64,000 nt of DNA from Kiloniella laminariae (GCF_027214005.1 NZ_JAPWGY010000001.1:744001-808000), one strand, 5' to 3'; positions 53,470 to 62,811 are shown, numbered from the stretch's first letter. Numbers and translations: made by a program. Notes: generated from the sequence alone by a model not told the origin.

Positions 53470-54480
53470 GGCGTTTTGTCCAGTCAATTATCGCCGCATA
53501 CCGGGTGTTACAACGACATCCGGGTGATTCAGCTTGCGCTTTCCCCGTCGGCTTGACGGTGCTGGGCATCAGGGATAAAGCCGGGTATAACTTGGTCGAG
53601 AGGGATGGTCCCGAGAAGAATGACCGGAAGCGAGCGGTGGCAATTGCGACAGTGGGGCGGGAGTGGAGCGGCAGAACGTGGAACAGCAGGATGCAAACAG
53701 GAAAGCCGCAGAGCAGGCGGGGGATGTCTATGCCCTGCAGGTGATCTGGCGCTTTGTTGGCCCTGAAGCGATTGCCGCCGACAGGGTTCAGGCTCCGGTT
53801 TGCTTCCTGCGCGGGTTATCCGGACTGAACGGGCCGGCAGGGGAAAGTCTGAAGCACAGCGTGGAACAAAAACCGGGCAAGATCCGGCAGCAGAACAACT
53901 TTGCCAGAGACGATCCCCGGCGCGATAGCTCTCAACCTGCCGTGGTGACCAGCAAGTTCAAGATTATGATGGCCGGGGGTGGACAAAATCCGGAAGACGA
54001 TCTTTCACAAGATACCTCTTTACTGGCCGGGGCGGTTCTTGCCCTTGCGTTGCGTGCTGCGCTGAATGAGGCGGGAACAGGTGAGAGGGATACAGGAGTG
54101 GGTGGCACAGAAGAGACAGACACAGCCAGGGTTAACCCCGACGGCCTGCTTGCGGATCTGCTGGACCCCGATCTTGCCCACGGCAGGTATCAGGGAACAA
54201 AGGCGCTTGTTCAGCTGCAGTTCCATGCTGCGTCAAAGGTGCTGCTGGTGGCGCAGATCCTGCCGCCAGTCTCTGTCGTCAAGGGCTAGGACGACAATTT
54301 CCGGGAATAACAGTAGCCGCCCTGTCGGGTGTGAAAAGGAAGCCGCGGATCATGCCCTCGAGGGTTCTGTTGGATCCGGACAGGAATACCTTCTGGGTTC
54401 ATCAAGGCGAGTTTTAACCTTGCCTCTTTCAGGATGTTCTCGTAATGTTCTTGTCTTGAAAACTATATCTGACCGGGAGA
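53470..54480. other. One kilobase without a convincing gene
   Basis: The region is GC-rich but no frame has family signatures, a good RBS and sustained coding character. A plus-strand frame (53663-54289, 208 codons) has no RBS and no recognisable motif. Minus-strand frames are repeatedly interrupted. It may be a decayed gene upstream of the cobalamin riboswitch. Confidence 0.4.
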
Positions 54481-54488
54481 ACTGTGCA

Positions 54489-54887
54489 ATGATAAGTGGA
54501 AGCTGTTGCTGTGGTGCAGTGAAATTTGAACTGTTGGCCGCACCGTCAATGATCGGGACCTGTCATTGTTCCCGCTGTCGCAAGGTGGGCGCGAGCACGA
54601 TTGCCTTTGTCAAAAAACAAGACCTGAAGTGGGTTCAGGGACGGGAGTCTGTACAGCTTTTCGCGCCAACAGCCCCCTATAAATACGGGCGTTGTTTTTG
54701 CAAGATTTGCGGCAGCTCCCTCGGCGAGATCCTGTCGGAAGAAGACAGCTTTCCCATTGCGGCCAATGCCCTTGATGGAGATCTTGACCTGAAGAACCAG
54801 TTCCATGAGTTTGTCAGCGAAAAACCCTCGTGGTACGAAATCTGTGATGATGCCAAGCAGTATGAGGGCCATCCGGAGCTTGCTTGA
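54489..54887 (+). CDS. GFA-family (glutathione-dependent formaldehyde-activating-like) protein, 132 aa
   Basis: A Zn-binding GFA fold with CCCGAVKF (residues 6-8), CHCSRCRKVGAS (about 25-28) and CFCKICGSSLGE (about 71-74), the three Cys clusters of the family. The later LDGDLDLKNQFHEFVSEKPSWYEI matches the common WY/F-E-I ending. The ATG at 54489 has GGGAG upstream. The original formaldehyde-activating role is doubtful for most members. Confidence 0.88.
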   Translation: MISGSCCCGAVKFELLAAPSMIGTCHCSRCRKVGASTIAFVKKQDLKWVQGRESVQLFAPTAPYKYGRCFCKICGSSLGEILSEEDSFPIAANALDGDLDLKNQFHEFVSEKPSWYEICDDAKQYEGHPELA

Positions 54888-54990
54888 TTTTTAGCAGCCC
54901 TTTTGTCCGGTTTTCCCCCCGGCTTGCGCGCCAGGCTGGTTCTGTCTGGGCGGTTCTGTCCCGGGGGGTCTGTCAGGGGGAGTGAATTGC

Positions 54991-56202
54991 TTAACCGCTG
55001 AGGTCGCTGACAATCTCGAGCAGGCGATTGATCTCCTTGAGGTCGTTGTAGTAGTGAACGGAAGCACGGATCAGAACCGGCAGGTTGTTTCGGGTTGCAT
55101 CGATCAGGGTGCTGCTGGGCGAGGAACTGCTGACATTGACGCCGCGGTCGACAATTTCCCGGACCATTTCCCCGCTGTCCCGGCCTTCGATGGCAAAGGA
55201 GACAATGCCGCATTGACGCGGGCAGCGGCTGTGCAACCGGATGCCGTTGATTTCTTTCAGATTGGCCCGCAGATACCCCGCCAGTTCATCAATCCGGGCC
55301 TGAATGGCATCAAGGCCGATGTCCAGGGCGTAGTCAACACAGGCCCCCAGACCGAGCTTGGCAGCATAGTTGTTTTCCCAGTTCTCGAACCGGCGGGCAT
55401 CGGGGCGCAGGACATATTCGTTCTGGCTGGTCCAGCTGGCGGAAAACAGGTCGATCATCGGCGGGTGCAGCTGGTCGAGCACAGCGGAACGCACATAAAG
55501 AAACCCGATGCCCCGAGGGCCGCGCAGGTATTTACGCGCGGTGGCCGAGAGCAGATCGCAGTTGATTTTCTCTACATCCAGCGGCATCTGTCCGGCGGAC
55601 TGGCAGGCATCGACCAGATAGAGAATGTTATGGGCGCGGGCGATTTCGCCGATCTGCTCGACTGGATTGACCAGCCCTGAATTGGTCGGCACGTGGGTGA
55701 TGGAAATCAGCCGGACGCTTTTGTCGATCATGTTGCGCAGACTGTGCAGACACAATTCGCCTGCTTCGTTGCTCGGGATCACCTCGACCGAGACGCCCTT
55801 TTGTCTGGCCATCTGCAGATAGGCGAGATAGTTCGAGGCGTATTCGGCCTCGGCGGTCAAAATCCGGTCGCCGGGCTGAAAAGGAATGGCGTAAAAGGCC
55901 ATGGCCCAGCCAACGGTGGCGTTTTCGACCACGGCAATTTCATCGCGCTGACAGTTGATCAGCCGGGCGAGGGAGTCATAGACCCGCTCAATGTCATCGG
56001 CTTTCTGTCTCGCCGCCTCATAGCCGCCGATCATGGCTTCCAGTTTGAGATGGTCAAGCTGGGCATCCAGAACGCTTTGCGGCATCAGCGAAGACCCCGC
56101 GTTATTCAGGTGGATGACATTGGCCTTGCCGGGGGTGGCGGCGAAGATTTCAGGCAGGCGGGGGGAGAGATCGGTAAGATTGACGGGGCGGTTGAAAGGC
56201 AT
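54991..56202 (-). CDS. Class V aminotransferase (cysteine desulfurase-like)
   Basis: A 403-residue PLP enzyme. VIHLNNAGSSLMPQSVLDAQ is the N-terminal substrate and cofactor region. DACQSAGQMPLDVEKINCDLL carries the Asp and Gln that hold the pyridine ring, and the Schiff-base Lys is in SATARKYLRGPRGIGFLYV. The NNAG start and lack of a desulfurase Cys loop place it with class V relatives of uncertain reaction (e.g. EgtE or IscS-like lyases). A divergent LysR gene lies 233 bp away and probably controls it. Confidence 0.85.
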   Translation of the reverse strand: MPFNRPVNLTDLSPRLPEIFAATPGKANVIHLNNAGSSLMPQSVLDAQLDHLKLEAMIGGYEAARQKADDIERVYDSLARLINCQRDEIAVVENATVGWAMAFYAIPFQPGDRILTAEAEYASNYLAYLQMARQKGVSVEVIPSNEAGELCLHSLRNMIDKSVRLISITHVPTNSGLVNPVEQIGEIARAHNILYLVDACQSAGQMPLDVEKINCDLLSATARKYLRGPRGIGFLYVRSAVLDQLHPPMIDLFSASWTSQNEYVLRPDARRFENWENNYAAKLGLGACVDYALDIGLDAIQARIDELAGYLRANLKEINGIRLHSRCPRQCGIVSFAIEGRDSGEMVREIVDRGVNVSSSSPSSTLIDATRNNLPVLIRASVHYYNDLKEINRLLEIVSDLSG

Positions 56203-56220
56203 GGCGTGACCTTGTCTGGC

Positions 56221-56292
56221 AGTGGGTCCAGGTCTTGCAGTAAGTCCGGGTCTGGTAATGGGCCTGGTAATGGATCTGGTAATGGATTTATC
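56221..56292. repeat. GGTCTGGTAATGG tandem repeat
   Basis: Four to five imperfect 12-14 bp units (GGTCTGGTAATGG, CCTGGTAATGG, TCTGGTAATGG, TCTTGCAGTAAG) lie directly before the aminotransferase start. They belong to the window-wide class of short tandem duplications. Confidence 0.7.
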
Positions 56293-56393
56293 GGACCTGT
56301 AATTTTGGCTCTGGTCCTTTAAAACACGTCTTGAGGGCGGTTTTCAAACGATTTAAAAGCTGGAATGACTTTACTATAAGTCAAGTTTATGCT

Positions 56394-56409
56394 GCTCTGA
56401 GATCAGAGC
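56394..56409. promoter_or_regulatory. Perfect dyad GCTCTGA-GA-TCAGAGC
   Basis: A 7-bp perfect inverted repeat lies 26 bp upstream of the LysR start, in the divergent promoter region. It is a good candidate for the binding site of the LysR protein itself or of another dimeric regulator. Confidence 0.5.
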
Positions 56410-56435
56410 GTAATTTTGAATAGTTCAGGTATTTC

Positions 56436-57401
56436 ATGAAATTGCCTCCTTTGACAGCTGTCAGGCACTTTAATGCGGCGGCCACTCACTTGAGTTTCAA
56501 GCTGGCAGCGGCAGAACTTTGTGTGAGCGAGGGGGCAATCAGCCGCCAGATCAAGTTATTGGAAGAATATCTGGGCTGTGCGTTGTTTGTCCGGGGCTAT
56601 CGCGGGGTCGATCTGACCGAGGCCGGGCGGCGTTTTTACGCGGCGACGGACAGTGCCCTGTTACAGATCGCCCAGAGTGCCACCGAACTGCGCGAGGCCG
56701 TACCGCAATTCACGTTATCGGTTACCACCAGCTATGCCATTCGCTGGCTGATGCCGCGGCTGGCGCGTTATGAAGCCGAACATCCCAATCATCCGGTCAA
56801 TCTGCAAACCGTAACCTATCCGGAAAAGCTGCCGGGCCGGCTGTTTGATGCCTCGATCATCTATCGGCTGGGCGATCCCCATGATGCGGGAACGGTAGCA
56901 CCTGAAAACAGCGAGCTGGTTATGATCGAGTGGCTCCTGCCTGTCTGCGCCCCGGGGTTTCTGCCCGGCGGCAAACCACTGGATGCAGGCGCGCTGGCCC
57001 GGCAGCGGATACTCTTTAACGAGCCGACGGGGCGGGACTGGCGCAGCTGGCTTGGGAAAATTACCGAACAGCTGCCCAATGCGCAGATTGATCTGGAACG
57101 GGCGCTGCGCTTTGAGCACGACGATACCGCCATTCAGGCCGCGGTGGCCGGGCATGGCATTGCCCTGGCCAATCTCGCCTATATCAACACCGAACTTGCC
57201 CTGGGCAGTCTGGTACCCGCTGTGGCCTGTGACCCCCTGCCGATCGGTGGGCACTATATCATCAGCGCGGGCGGCAAGGCCGCCTTGCCGCAGGTCAGGG
57301 CCTTTCGTGACTGGTTGCTGAAAACCGCCGCCGAATGCCCGTCACAATGCCCGTCACAGCAGGGACGCATGACCCACTATAGAAAGTTGAACAGAGAGTA
57401 G
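56436..57401 (+). CDS. LysR-family (GcvA-like) regulator
   Basis: A 321-residue protein. The N-terminal LPPLTAVRHFNAAATHLSFKLAAAELCVSEGAISRQIKLLEEYLG is the winged HTH of the GcvA-like LysR branch. The effector domain has SVTTSYAIRWLMPRL and a later AVAGHGIALA. The targets are probably the divergent class V aminotransferase gene and itself. The C-terminus is extended by SQCPSQQGRM from a CCGTCACA microrepeat. Confidence 0.9.
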   Translation: MKLPPLTAVRHFNAAATHLSFKLAAAELCVSEGAISRQIKLLEEYLGCALFVRGYRGVDLTEAGRRFYAATDSALLQIAQSATELREAVPQFTLSVTTSYAIRWLMPRLARYEAEHPNHPVNLQTVTYPEKLPGRLFDASIIYRLGDPHDAGTVAPENSELVMIEWLLPVCAPGFLPGGKPLDAGALARQRILFNEPTGRDWRSWLGKITEQLPNAQIDLERALRFEHDDTAIQAAVAGHGIALANLAYINTELALGSLVPAVACDPLPIGGHYIISAGGKAALPQVRAFRDWLLKTAAECPSQCPSQQGRMTHYRKLNRE

Positions 57402-57422
57402 AACAGTTCGACCTGAACTGCC

Positions 57423-57527
57423 CGGATCAAACAGGACATCAAACTGCCGCGTGGCACGCACCTGATGCATCTGGAAGAAGGGCGTTTTGATCTCTATAAG
57501 GCGGTGCGGGATTTTCTGGAAAACTAG
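57423..57527 (+). pseudogene. C-terminal remnant of an alpha/beta-hydrolase
   Basis: A 34-codon stretch ending at TAG (57525) contains LPRGTHLMHLEEGRFDLYKAV and then RDFLEN. This is the typical end of alpha/beta-hydrolases, where the His of GTHLMHLE is the catalytic base. No upstream part of the gene is present. It lies between the LysR and nucleosidase genes and marks a deletion. Confidence 0.6.
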
Positions 57528-57542
57528 AACCGGGAAAGCCGT

Positions 57543-58286
57543 TTATTCCCGGTCGCGGCGTTCTTCCTTGCCATCCCAGCCCGCCATGGCGGTGGGGATC
57601 ATCCGGTCCATCAACTGAAAGGAATTCTCGCAGGCGCGGGAGAGGTTCTGTTGAAAATCCGCGCTGGCAGAATGGCTTGAAGAATCAGACAGGGCGCGGA
57701 TCACGACAAAGGGCAGGCCGTTGAGGCGGCAGGTGTGGCCAAAGGCGGCGCCTTCCATCTCGGTTGCCAGCGCGGCAAATTCCCGCTGGAGCCATCGCAG
57801 TTTCTGGATGTCCTGGACAAAGGTATCGCCCGAGGCAATGGTGCCGAGCATCAGGTTCGGCCCTCCCTCGACCCCGTCAAAGGCGGCATCAAAGGCGGCG
57901 GTGGCCTTGCTGACCAGATCGGGCTGGCATTCAATCAGCCGTTCGCGCCCGGGTGTTTCGCCGTGGCGACGGCCAAAGGCGGTCAGGTCCATATCATATT
58001 CAACCACATGGCTGGCAACGATGATATCCCCGGCCTGCATGTTGGGCAGCAGCCCGCCGGCTACACCGCTGAAGATCAGCTTCTGTGGTTTGAACAGGTC
58101 AATCATCATCTGGGTGCAGATCGTGGCATTGATCTTGCCGATGCCCGACTGGGCCAGCGCGATTTCCGTGCCCTTGTAGTCGCCACGGGTCACGGTGATC
58201 CCGGCATGCACCGAGGATGAGGTATCGCTCAACTGGCCCAGCAGCAGCTGGACCTCTTCGGTCATGGCCCCAATGACACCCAGCAT
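57543..58286 (-). CDS. mtnN: 5'-methylthioadenosine/S-adenosylhomocysteine nucleosidase
   Basis: A 247-residue enzyme that cleaves the N-glycosidic bond of MTA and SAH, recycling the by-products of polyamine synthesis and methylation. Signatures: GVIGAMTEEVQLL at the N-terminus (catalytic Glu), SGIGKINATICTQMMID, SGVAGGLLPNMQAGDIIV, EMEGAAFGHTC (ribose-binding Glu) and IRALSDSSSHSASADF with the catalytic Asp in ALSDSS. It is divergent from the gamma-glutamyltransferase gene. Confidence 0.93.
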   Translation of the reverse strand: MLGVIGAMTEEVQLLLGQLSDTSSSVHAGITVTRGDYKGTEIALAQSGIGKINATICTQMMIDLFKPQKLIFSGVAGGLLPNMQAGDIIVASHVVEYDMDLTAFGRRHGETPGRERLIECQPDLVSKATAAFDAAFDGVEGGPNLMLGTIASGDTFVQDIQKLRWLQREFAALATEMEGAAFGHTCRLNGLPFVVIRALSDSSSHSASADFQQNLSRACENSFQLMDRMIPTAMAGWDGKEERRDRE

Positions 58287-58537
58287 GGTTTTGTCTCCGG
58301 TTTTTGGCCCCGGACAAAGTTTTGCTGATCCAGGGGATCAGGCGGGAGCGGGGCATTCTAGTTCACAAGAATAAGCGTTGAACCTAAACGATTGATGAAC
58401 AAGAGACACAATTCTGTGCGAAGAAACCTCCGGAACAGAAATTTATGTGGTCATGTTTCGCGGAATGCTGTTTGATATCTGCAATCATCAGTTTCATAAA
58501 GCTGAGCTGGCTGGAAAAGATTAAACGGGGAAGTGAC

Positions 58538-60301
58538 ATGAATTTTTTGACGCGAAGCTATGCGAAATCCCTGCCGACAGCGCTGTTGGTCACGGGCATG
58601 TTGTGGGGCGGCGGATCTGTGCTGGCGCAGGAAGCGGTGCAGCCCGAAGCAACCCATGCGGTGGTGAAAAAACAGTCGGTCAAGGCACAGAAATTCATGG
58701 TTGCCACGGCCAATCCCATCGCCACGCAGGTCGGGTATGAAGTGCTGGAGCGCGGCGGGACGGCAGCGGATGCCGCGGTGTCGGTGCAGCTGGTGCTCAA
58801 TCTGGTGGAGCCGCAAAGCTCGGGCATCGGCGGCGGGGCCTTTATGGTCTATTGGGATGCCAAAACCAAAAGCCTGACCACTTTTGACGGGCGGGAGAAA
58901 GCCCCGATGGCGGCGACGCCGGATTATTGGCTCGGGGCCGATGGTGTGCCGGTCAAGTGGTTCGATGCGGTGGTCGGCGGTCGCTCGGTCGGTGTGCCCG
59001 GCACCCTGAAGCTGATCGAAACGGTGCAGCAGCGCTATGGCAATCAGGACTGGGCGGCGCTGGTCGAGCCTGCCCGGGCGCTGGCCGAAGGCGGGTTCCA
59101 GATCTCGCACCGCATGGCCAGTGCCATTGCCAAGGCGCAGGGCGAGGAAAAGCTGGATATTTTTGATGCCACGCGGGCCTATTTCTTTGATAAAAACGGC
59201 CAGCCTCTGCAAGAGGGGACCTTGCTGCGCAACCCGGAATTTGCCGCGGCTTTGAGCCAGATCCAGAAAGAGGGATCAAAGGCCTTTTACGAAGGCCCGA
59301 TTGCCGAAGACATTGTCGCGGCGGTCAAAACCGATATCAACGGCGGGATCCTGAGTCTGGAGGATCTCAAGGCCTATGACGTGGTCGAGCGCAAACCCGT
59401 CTGTGCGCCCTATCGCGGTTATGAGGTCTGTGGCATGGGCCCGCCTTCGTCCGGGGCCTTGACTGTCGGCCAGATGCTGTCGCTGTTGTCGCACTTTGAT
59501 CTGCCCGCGCTGGGGCAGGGCGCGGAAAGCACGCACCTTTACCTGGAAGCGGCCAAGCTGGCCTATGCCGACCGCGAGCTTTATATGGCGGACAGTGATT
59601 TTGTCAAAATGCCCGAAGGTCTGCTGGACCAGAACTATCTGGCAGAACGGGCCAAACTGATTGACCCGGCAAAAGCCATGAGCAAAGCTGACGCGGGCAA
59701 CCCGCCGTGGAAAGAAGCCCAGCTGCGCGCACCCGATAGCCAGCTGGAGCGTCCGGGCACCAGCCACTTTTCCATTGTTGATGCGCAGGGCAATGTGGTG
59801 TCCATGACCACGACGATTGAAACCGGGTTTGGCTCGCGCGTCATGACCAACGGCTTTTTGCTCAATAACGAGCTGACCGATTTTTCCCGCGCGCCGGAAG
59901 AAGACGGCAAGCCGATTGCCAACCGGGTCGAAGGCGGCAAGCGCCCGCGTTCCTCCATGGCCCCGACCATTGTGCTGAAGGACGGTGCACCTGTGCTCGC
60001 CATCGGTTCGCCCGGCGGGTCGCGGATTATCAACTATGTGGCCGGGGCTCTGGTCAATATTCTCGACTTTGGCATGGACCCGCAGGTGGCGATCAGCCAG
60101 CCGCATATCGTCAACCGCAACGGCGCGACCGATGTCGAGGAAAATACCAAGGCCGTGGCAATGATATCGGCGCTTCAGACCAAGGGGCAGGAAATCAAGG
60201 TCCGCGACCTCAATTCCGGCCTGCAGGCGATCCTGATCCGCCCTGGCGAGCTGATCGGCGCCGCCGACCCCCGCCGCGAAGGCTCGGTACTGGGGGACTG
60301 A
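58538..60301 (+). CDS. ggt: Gamma-glutamyltransferase (secreted)
   Basis: A 587-residue Ntn hydrolase that hydrolyses glutathione and transfers gamma-glutamyl groups in the periplasm. The signal peptide is SYAKSLPTALLVTGMLWGGG, cleaved near VLAQEA. The proenzyme is autocleaved before Thr408 in ERPGTSHFSIVDAQGNVVSM. Other family blocks are SSGIGGGAFMVYW, FDGREKAP, VGGRSVGVPGTL, GPPSSGALTVGQML and RPRSSMAPTIV. The ATG at 58538 follows GGGGAAGTGAC. It ends at a strong terminator. Together with the phytochelatin-synthase-like gene it points to extracytoplasmic glutathione use. Confidence 0.95.
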   Translation: MNFLTRSYAKSLPTALLVTGMLWGGGSVLAQEAVQPEATHAVVKKQSVKAQKFMVATANPIATQVGYEVLERGGTAADAAVSVQLVLNLVEPQSSGIGGGAFMVYWDAKTKSLTTFDGREKAPMAATPDYWLGADGVPVKWFDAVVGGRSVGVPGTLKLIETVQQRYGNQDWAALVEPARALAEGGFQISHRMASAIAKAQGEEKLDIFDATRAYFFDKNGQPLQEGTLLRNPEFAAALSQIQKEGSKAFYEGPIAEDIVAAVKTDINGGILSLEDLKAYDVVERKPVCAPYRGYEVCGMGPPSSGALTVGQMLSLLSHFDLPALGQGAESTHLYLEAAKLAYADRELYMADSDFVKMPEGLLDQNYLAERAKLIDPAKAMSKADAGNPPWKEAQLRAPDSQLERPGTSHFSIVDAQGNVVSMTTTIETGFGSRVMTNGFLLNNELTDFSRAPEEDGKPIANRVEGGKRPRSSMAPTIVLKDGAPVLAIGSPGGSRIINYVAGALVNILDFGMDPQVAISQPHIVNRNGATDVEENTKAVAMISALQTKGQEIKVRDLNSGLQAILIRPGELIGAADPRREGSVLGD

Positions 60302-60327
60302 TTGATCAGTCTGGTTTTTTGGAAACG

Positions 60328-60353
60328 CCGGGCCTGATTCAGGCCCGGTTTTT
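60328..60353 (+). terminator. Rho-independent terminator of ggt
   Basis: CCGGGCCTG (60328-60336) pairs perfectly with CAGGCCCGG (60340-60348) around ATT, followed by five T. It begins 26 bp after the ggt stop. Confidence 0.93.
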
Positions 60354-60419
60354 GTTGACGCCCATATCAGACAGGGGGTGTTATAGAAGCCTGTATATTA
60401 CAACTTTTATCCACTTGTG

Positions 60420-61004
60420 ATGAAGACAATGAATCTGGAAAAAATCAACGGGCGGCTGGAATTCTTACGTGAGGCCGAGAGGTTGAAGTCTGTGCTGCGC
60501 AGTGGTTTTACCTCGACCGGGCGGGCCGAAAGTACCGCGGAACACAGCTGGCGGCTGTGTCTGATGGTCATAACCTTTGCCGATGAACTGGGGGATCTTG
60601 ATCTGCTCAAGGTGCTCAGGATGTGTGTCATTCACGATCTGGGGGAAGCCATTCACGGGGATGTGCCAGCAGTCGATCAACACCTGTTTCCGGACAAGTC
60701 AGTCCAGGAAAGAGAAGATCTTTTGCAGTTGAGTAGCACGCTGGATGACGCGCTGCGCGCATCGATCCTTGCCCTGTGGGATGAATATGAAGAGGCCGCG
60801 ACCCCCGAGGCAAAGGCGGTCAAGGCGCTGGACAAGCTCGAGACAATTCTGCAGCACAACCAGGGGCTTAACCCGGCAGATTTCGATTATGAGTTCAATC
60901 TGAATTATGGTGTGAAGCATACCAGCTCAGGCCCGTTTTTCGAGACTTTGCGTAAAATTCTTGATCAGGACACAAGACAGCGCGCGATGCAGAGCGGGAA
61001 ATAG
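60420..61004 (+). CDS. HD-domain phosphohydrolase (YfbR/HDDC2-like), 194 aa
   Basis: An HD-fold metalloenzyme. The ligands are His of TAEHSWRL (about residue 42), the His-Asp pair of CVIHDLGEAIHGD (about 70-78) and an Asp near 140 (KALDKLETILQHN). This is the HDDC2/YfbR pattern, whose members are 5'-deoxynucleotidases. The GTG at 60417 or the following ATG at 60420 may start translation. It lies just behind the ggt terminator. Confidence 0.88.
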   Translation: MKTMNLEKINGRLEFLREAERLKSVLRSGFTSTGRAESTAEHSWRLCLMVITFADELGDLDLLKVLRMCVIHDLGEAIHGDVPAVDQHLFPDKSVQEREDLLQLSSTLDDALRASILALWDEYEEAATPEAKAVKALDKLETILQHNQGLNPADFDYEFNLNYGVKHTSSGPFFETLRKILDQDTRQRAMQSGK

Positions 61005-61102
61005 AACCCCCTGTCTTGATCAGCTTTGATCCGGCGGAACTCCCAGACCTGTGGGGCCGGGAGCCAGAAGGCCCCGGACAGGCCGGGATTGTCTGCGTCG
61101 CT

Positions 61103-61774
61103 TCAGGCGACCAGCAGTTCCCGTATCGTCTCGCGCTGTTGCAGCAGTTGCCACCAGTTCTGCAGGCCGGGGTTTTCTACCAGCAATTTTTTACCCGTCG
61201 GTGTGTGCATCAGCAGATGGTACATGGGGGCACAGAAAAAATCTGGCAGGCTGGGGGTTTCCCCTGCAAGATAGGCGCCGGGGGTTTCCTGTCGCAGACG
61301 AATGATTTCAATCAGGGCGGTGCGGGCCAGGGGCAGGGCCGCAGCGATTGTTGCCTGATCCGGGGCAAGACCTTCATCCGGTTTGCTGATTTCTTCTTCA
61401 TAGAGCCCACCGATCCAGTTGGGATAGGCATAGGAATTGAGAATGCTGAGAAGCTGGTTGGCCCGGGCGCGATCTTCAGGGCGGGGCGGTATTAACAGCG
61501 GGCCGGGATAGGCGTCGTCGATATAGCGGGCGATGGCGTCTGATTCGTAAAGCTGGATCTGGCCATCATCAAAGGCGGGAACCCGGGCAAAGGGATGGAG
61601 AGCGAGATATTCCGGATCAAGCCCTTTGTTTTCAAAAGGGTTGATCGGCACCAGTCGATGCGGAATGCCTTTTTCAGCCAGTGTCAGGCGCACGGCCTGA
61701 ACATAGACACTGAAATCCGCGCCATAGACGATCGGATGTTCTTTGCTTGGCGGCTGGTCTTTGCTTGACTGCAT
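61103..61774 (-). CDS. Glutathione S-transferase, copy 1
   Basis: A 223-residue GST. Thioredoxin-like N-domain: VYGADFSVYVQAVRLTLAEKGIPH (catalytic Ser or Tyr region near residues 22-24), HPFARVPAFDDGQIQLYESDAIARYID with cis-Pro and the Glu-Ser-Asp of GSH binding. The all-helical C-domain runs from about residue 95, with LAGETPSLPDFFCAPMYH. It is nearly identical in length and most of its sequence to copy 2. Confidence 0.9.
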   Translation of the reverse strand: MQSSKDQPPSKEHPIVYGADFSVYVQAVRLTLAEKGIPHRLVPINPFENKGLDPEYLALHPFARVPAFDDGQIQLYESDAIARYIDDAYPGPLLIPPRPEDRARANQLLSILNSYAYPNWIGGLYEEEISKPDEGLAPDQATIAAALPLARTALIEIIRLRQETPGAYLAGETPSLPDFFCAPMYHLLMHTPTGKKLLVENPGLQNWWQLLQQRETIRELLVA

Positions 61775-61946
61775 CTGCGCGGGCTTCTCTCCTTAGTGCA
61801 AGGGCTGGATGTGCTGAAATCGAAATGACCTGACAGTTTGCACCACAGCAGCCTTTGTCATGGCCAAGACTGCTGGGGCCATGCCGCTTCTGGAATTGGG
61901 CAGGATTTGTTTAGCAAAACTTATCCACTCATTCAGGAGTTATGAC

Positions 61947-62115
61947 ATGACCACGATAGACAAGATAGCACAGGCAAGCTGAGTATGTTTGAATTAGCGA
62001 GCGAACTGTCCAAAGTTTTCAAAGCCTGCGAGATTATGGGCTATAGTCGGCAGCAGTTTTATGAGATCCGGCGGAGCTTCCAGACCTGTGGGGCCGGGAG
62101 CCAGAAGGCCCCGGA
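61947..62115 (+). pseudogene. IS481-family transposase N-terminal remnant (frameshifted)
   Basis: ATG at 61947 starts MTTIDKIAQAS, then TGA. One base later, in the +1 frame, the sequence continues SMFELASELSKVFKACEIMGY, then SRQQFYEIRRSFQTCGAG. This is the N-terminal HTH of IS481-type transposases (e.g. KACKVMGYSRxxFY). A one-base deletion after CAGGCAAG explains the break. The frame then merges into the GST 3' flank. No remaining catalytic DDE region or IS ends are visible. Confidence 0.7.
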
Positions 62116-62139
62116 CAGGCCGGGATTGTCTGCGTCGCT

Positions 62140-62811
62140 TCAGGCGACCAGCAGATCACGTACCGTCTCGCGCTGTTGCAGCAGTTGCCACCAGTCCTGC
62201 AGGCCGGGGTTTTCCGCCAGCAATTTTTTGCCCGTCGGTGTGTGCATCAGCAGATGGTACATAGGGGCACAGAAAAAATCTGGCAGACTGAGGGTTTCCC
62301 CGGCGAGGTAGACGCCATGGGTTTCCTCTCGCAGACGAATGATCTCGCTCAGAGAGGTGCGGGCCAGGGGCAGGGCCGCCGTTATTTTCGCCTGATCCGG
62401 GGCAATGCCTTCTTCTGCTTTGCTGATTTCTTCTTCATAGAGCACACCGATCCAGTTGGGATAGGCATAGGAATTGAGAATACTGAGTAGCTGGTTGGCC
62501 CGGGCGCGATCAGCGGATCGTGGAGGCCAGAGCAGCGGTCCAGGATAGGCGGCATCGATATAGCGGGCGATGGCGTCTGCTTCGTAAAGCTGGATCTGGC
62601 CATCATCAAAGGCGGGAACCCGGGCAAAGGGATGCAGAGCGAGATATTCCGGATCGAGTTCTCTGTTTTCAAAAGGGTTGATCGGTATCAGTCGGTGCGG
62701 GATGGATTTTTCGGCGAGGGTCAGACGCACGGCCTGAACATAGACACTGAAATCCGCCCCATAGACGATCGGCTGTTCTTTGCTTGGTGGCGGGTCTTTG
62801 CTTGACTGCAT
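62140..62811 (-). CDS. Glutathione S-transferase, copy 2
   Basis: A 223-residue GST paralogous to copy 1 with the same domain layout (VYGADFSVYVQAVRLTLAEKS, HPFARVPAFDDGQIQLYEADAIARYIDAAYPG, LAGETLSLPDFFCAPMYH). Substitutions are scattered, mostly conservative, with changes at ESD to EAD and in the loop before the helical domain. It is the upstream (5') member on the minus strand; an IS481 remnant separates it from copy 1. Confidence 0.9.
   Translation of the reverse strand: MQSSKDPPPSKEQPIVYGADFSVYVQAVRLTLAEKSIPHRLIPINPFENRELDPEYLALHPFARVPAFDDGQIQLYEADAIARYIDAAYPGPLLWPPRSADRARANQLLSILNSYAYPNWIGVLYEEEISKAEEGIAPDQAKITAALPLARTSLSEIIRLREETHGVYLAGETLSLPDFFCAPMYHLLMHTPTGKKLLAENPGLQDWWQLLQQRETVRDLLVA

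Noticed and set aside
53663-54289. Plus-strand ORF of 208 codons near the cobalamin riboswitch
   Set aside because: There is no RBS, no family motif, and its composition resembles the antisense shadows seen elsewhere; kept only as an unclear region.
61985-62311. Complete plus-strand gene of 108 codons
   Set aside because: Only the first 40 codons match an IS481 transposase N-terminus; the rest is antisense to the GST copy 2 coding end.
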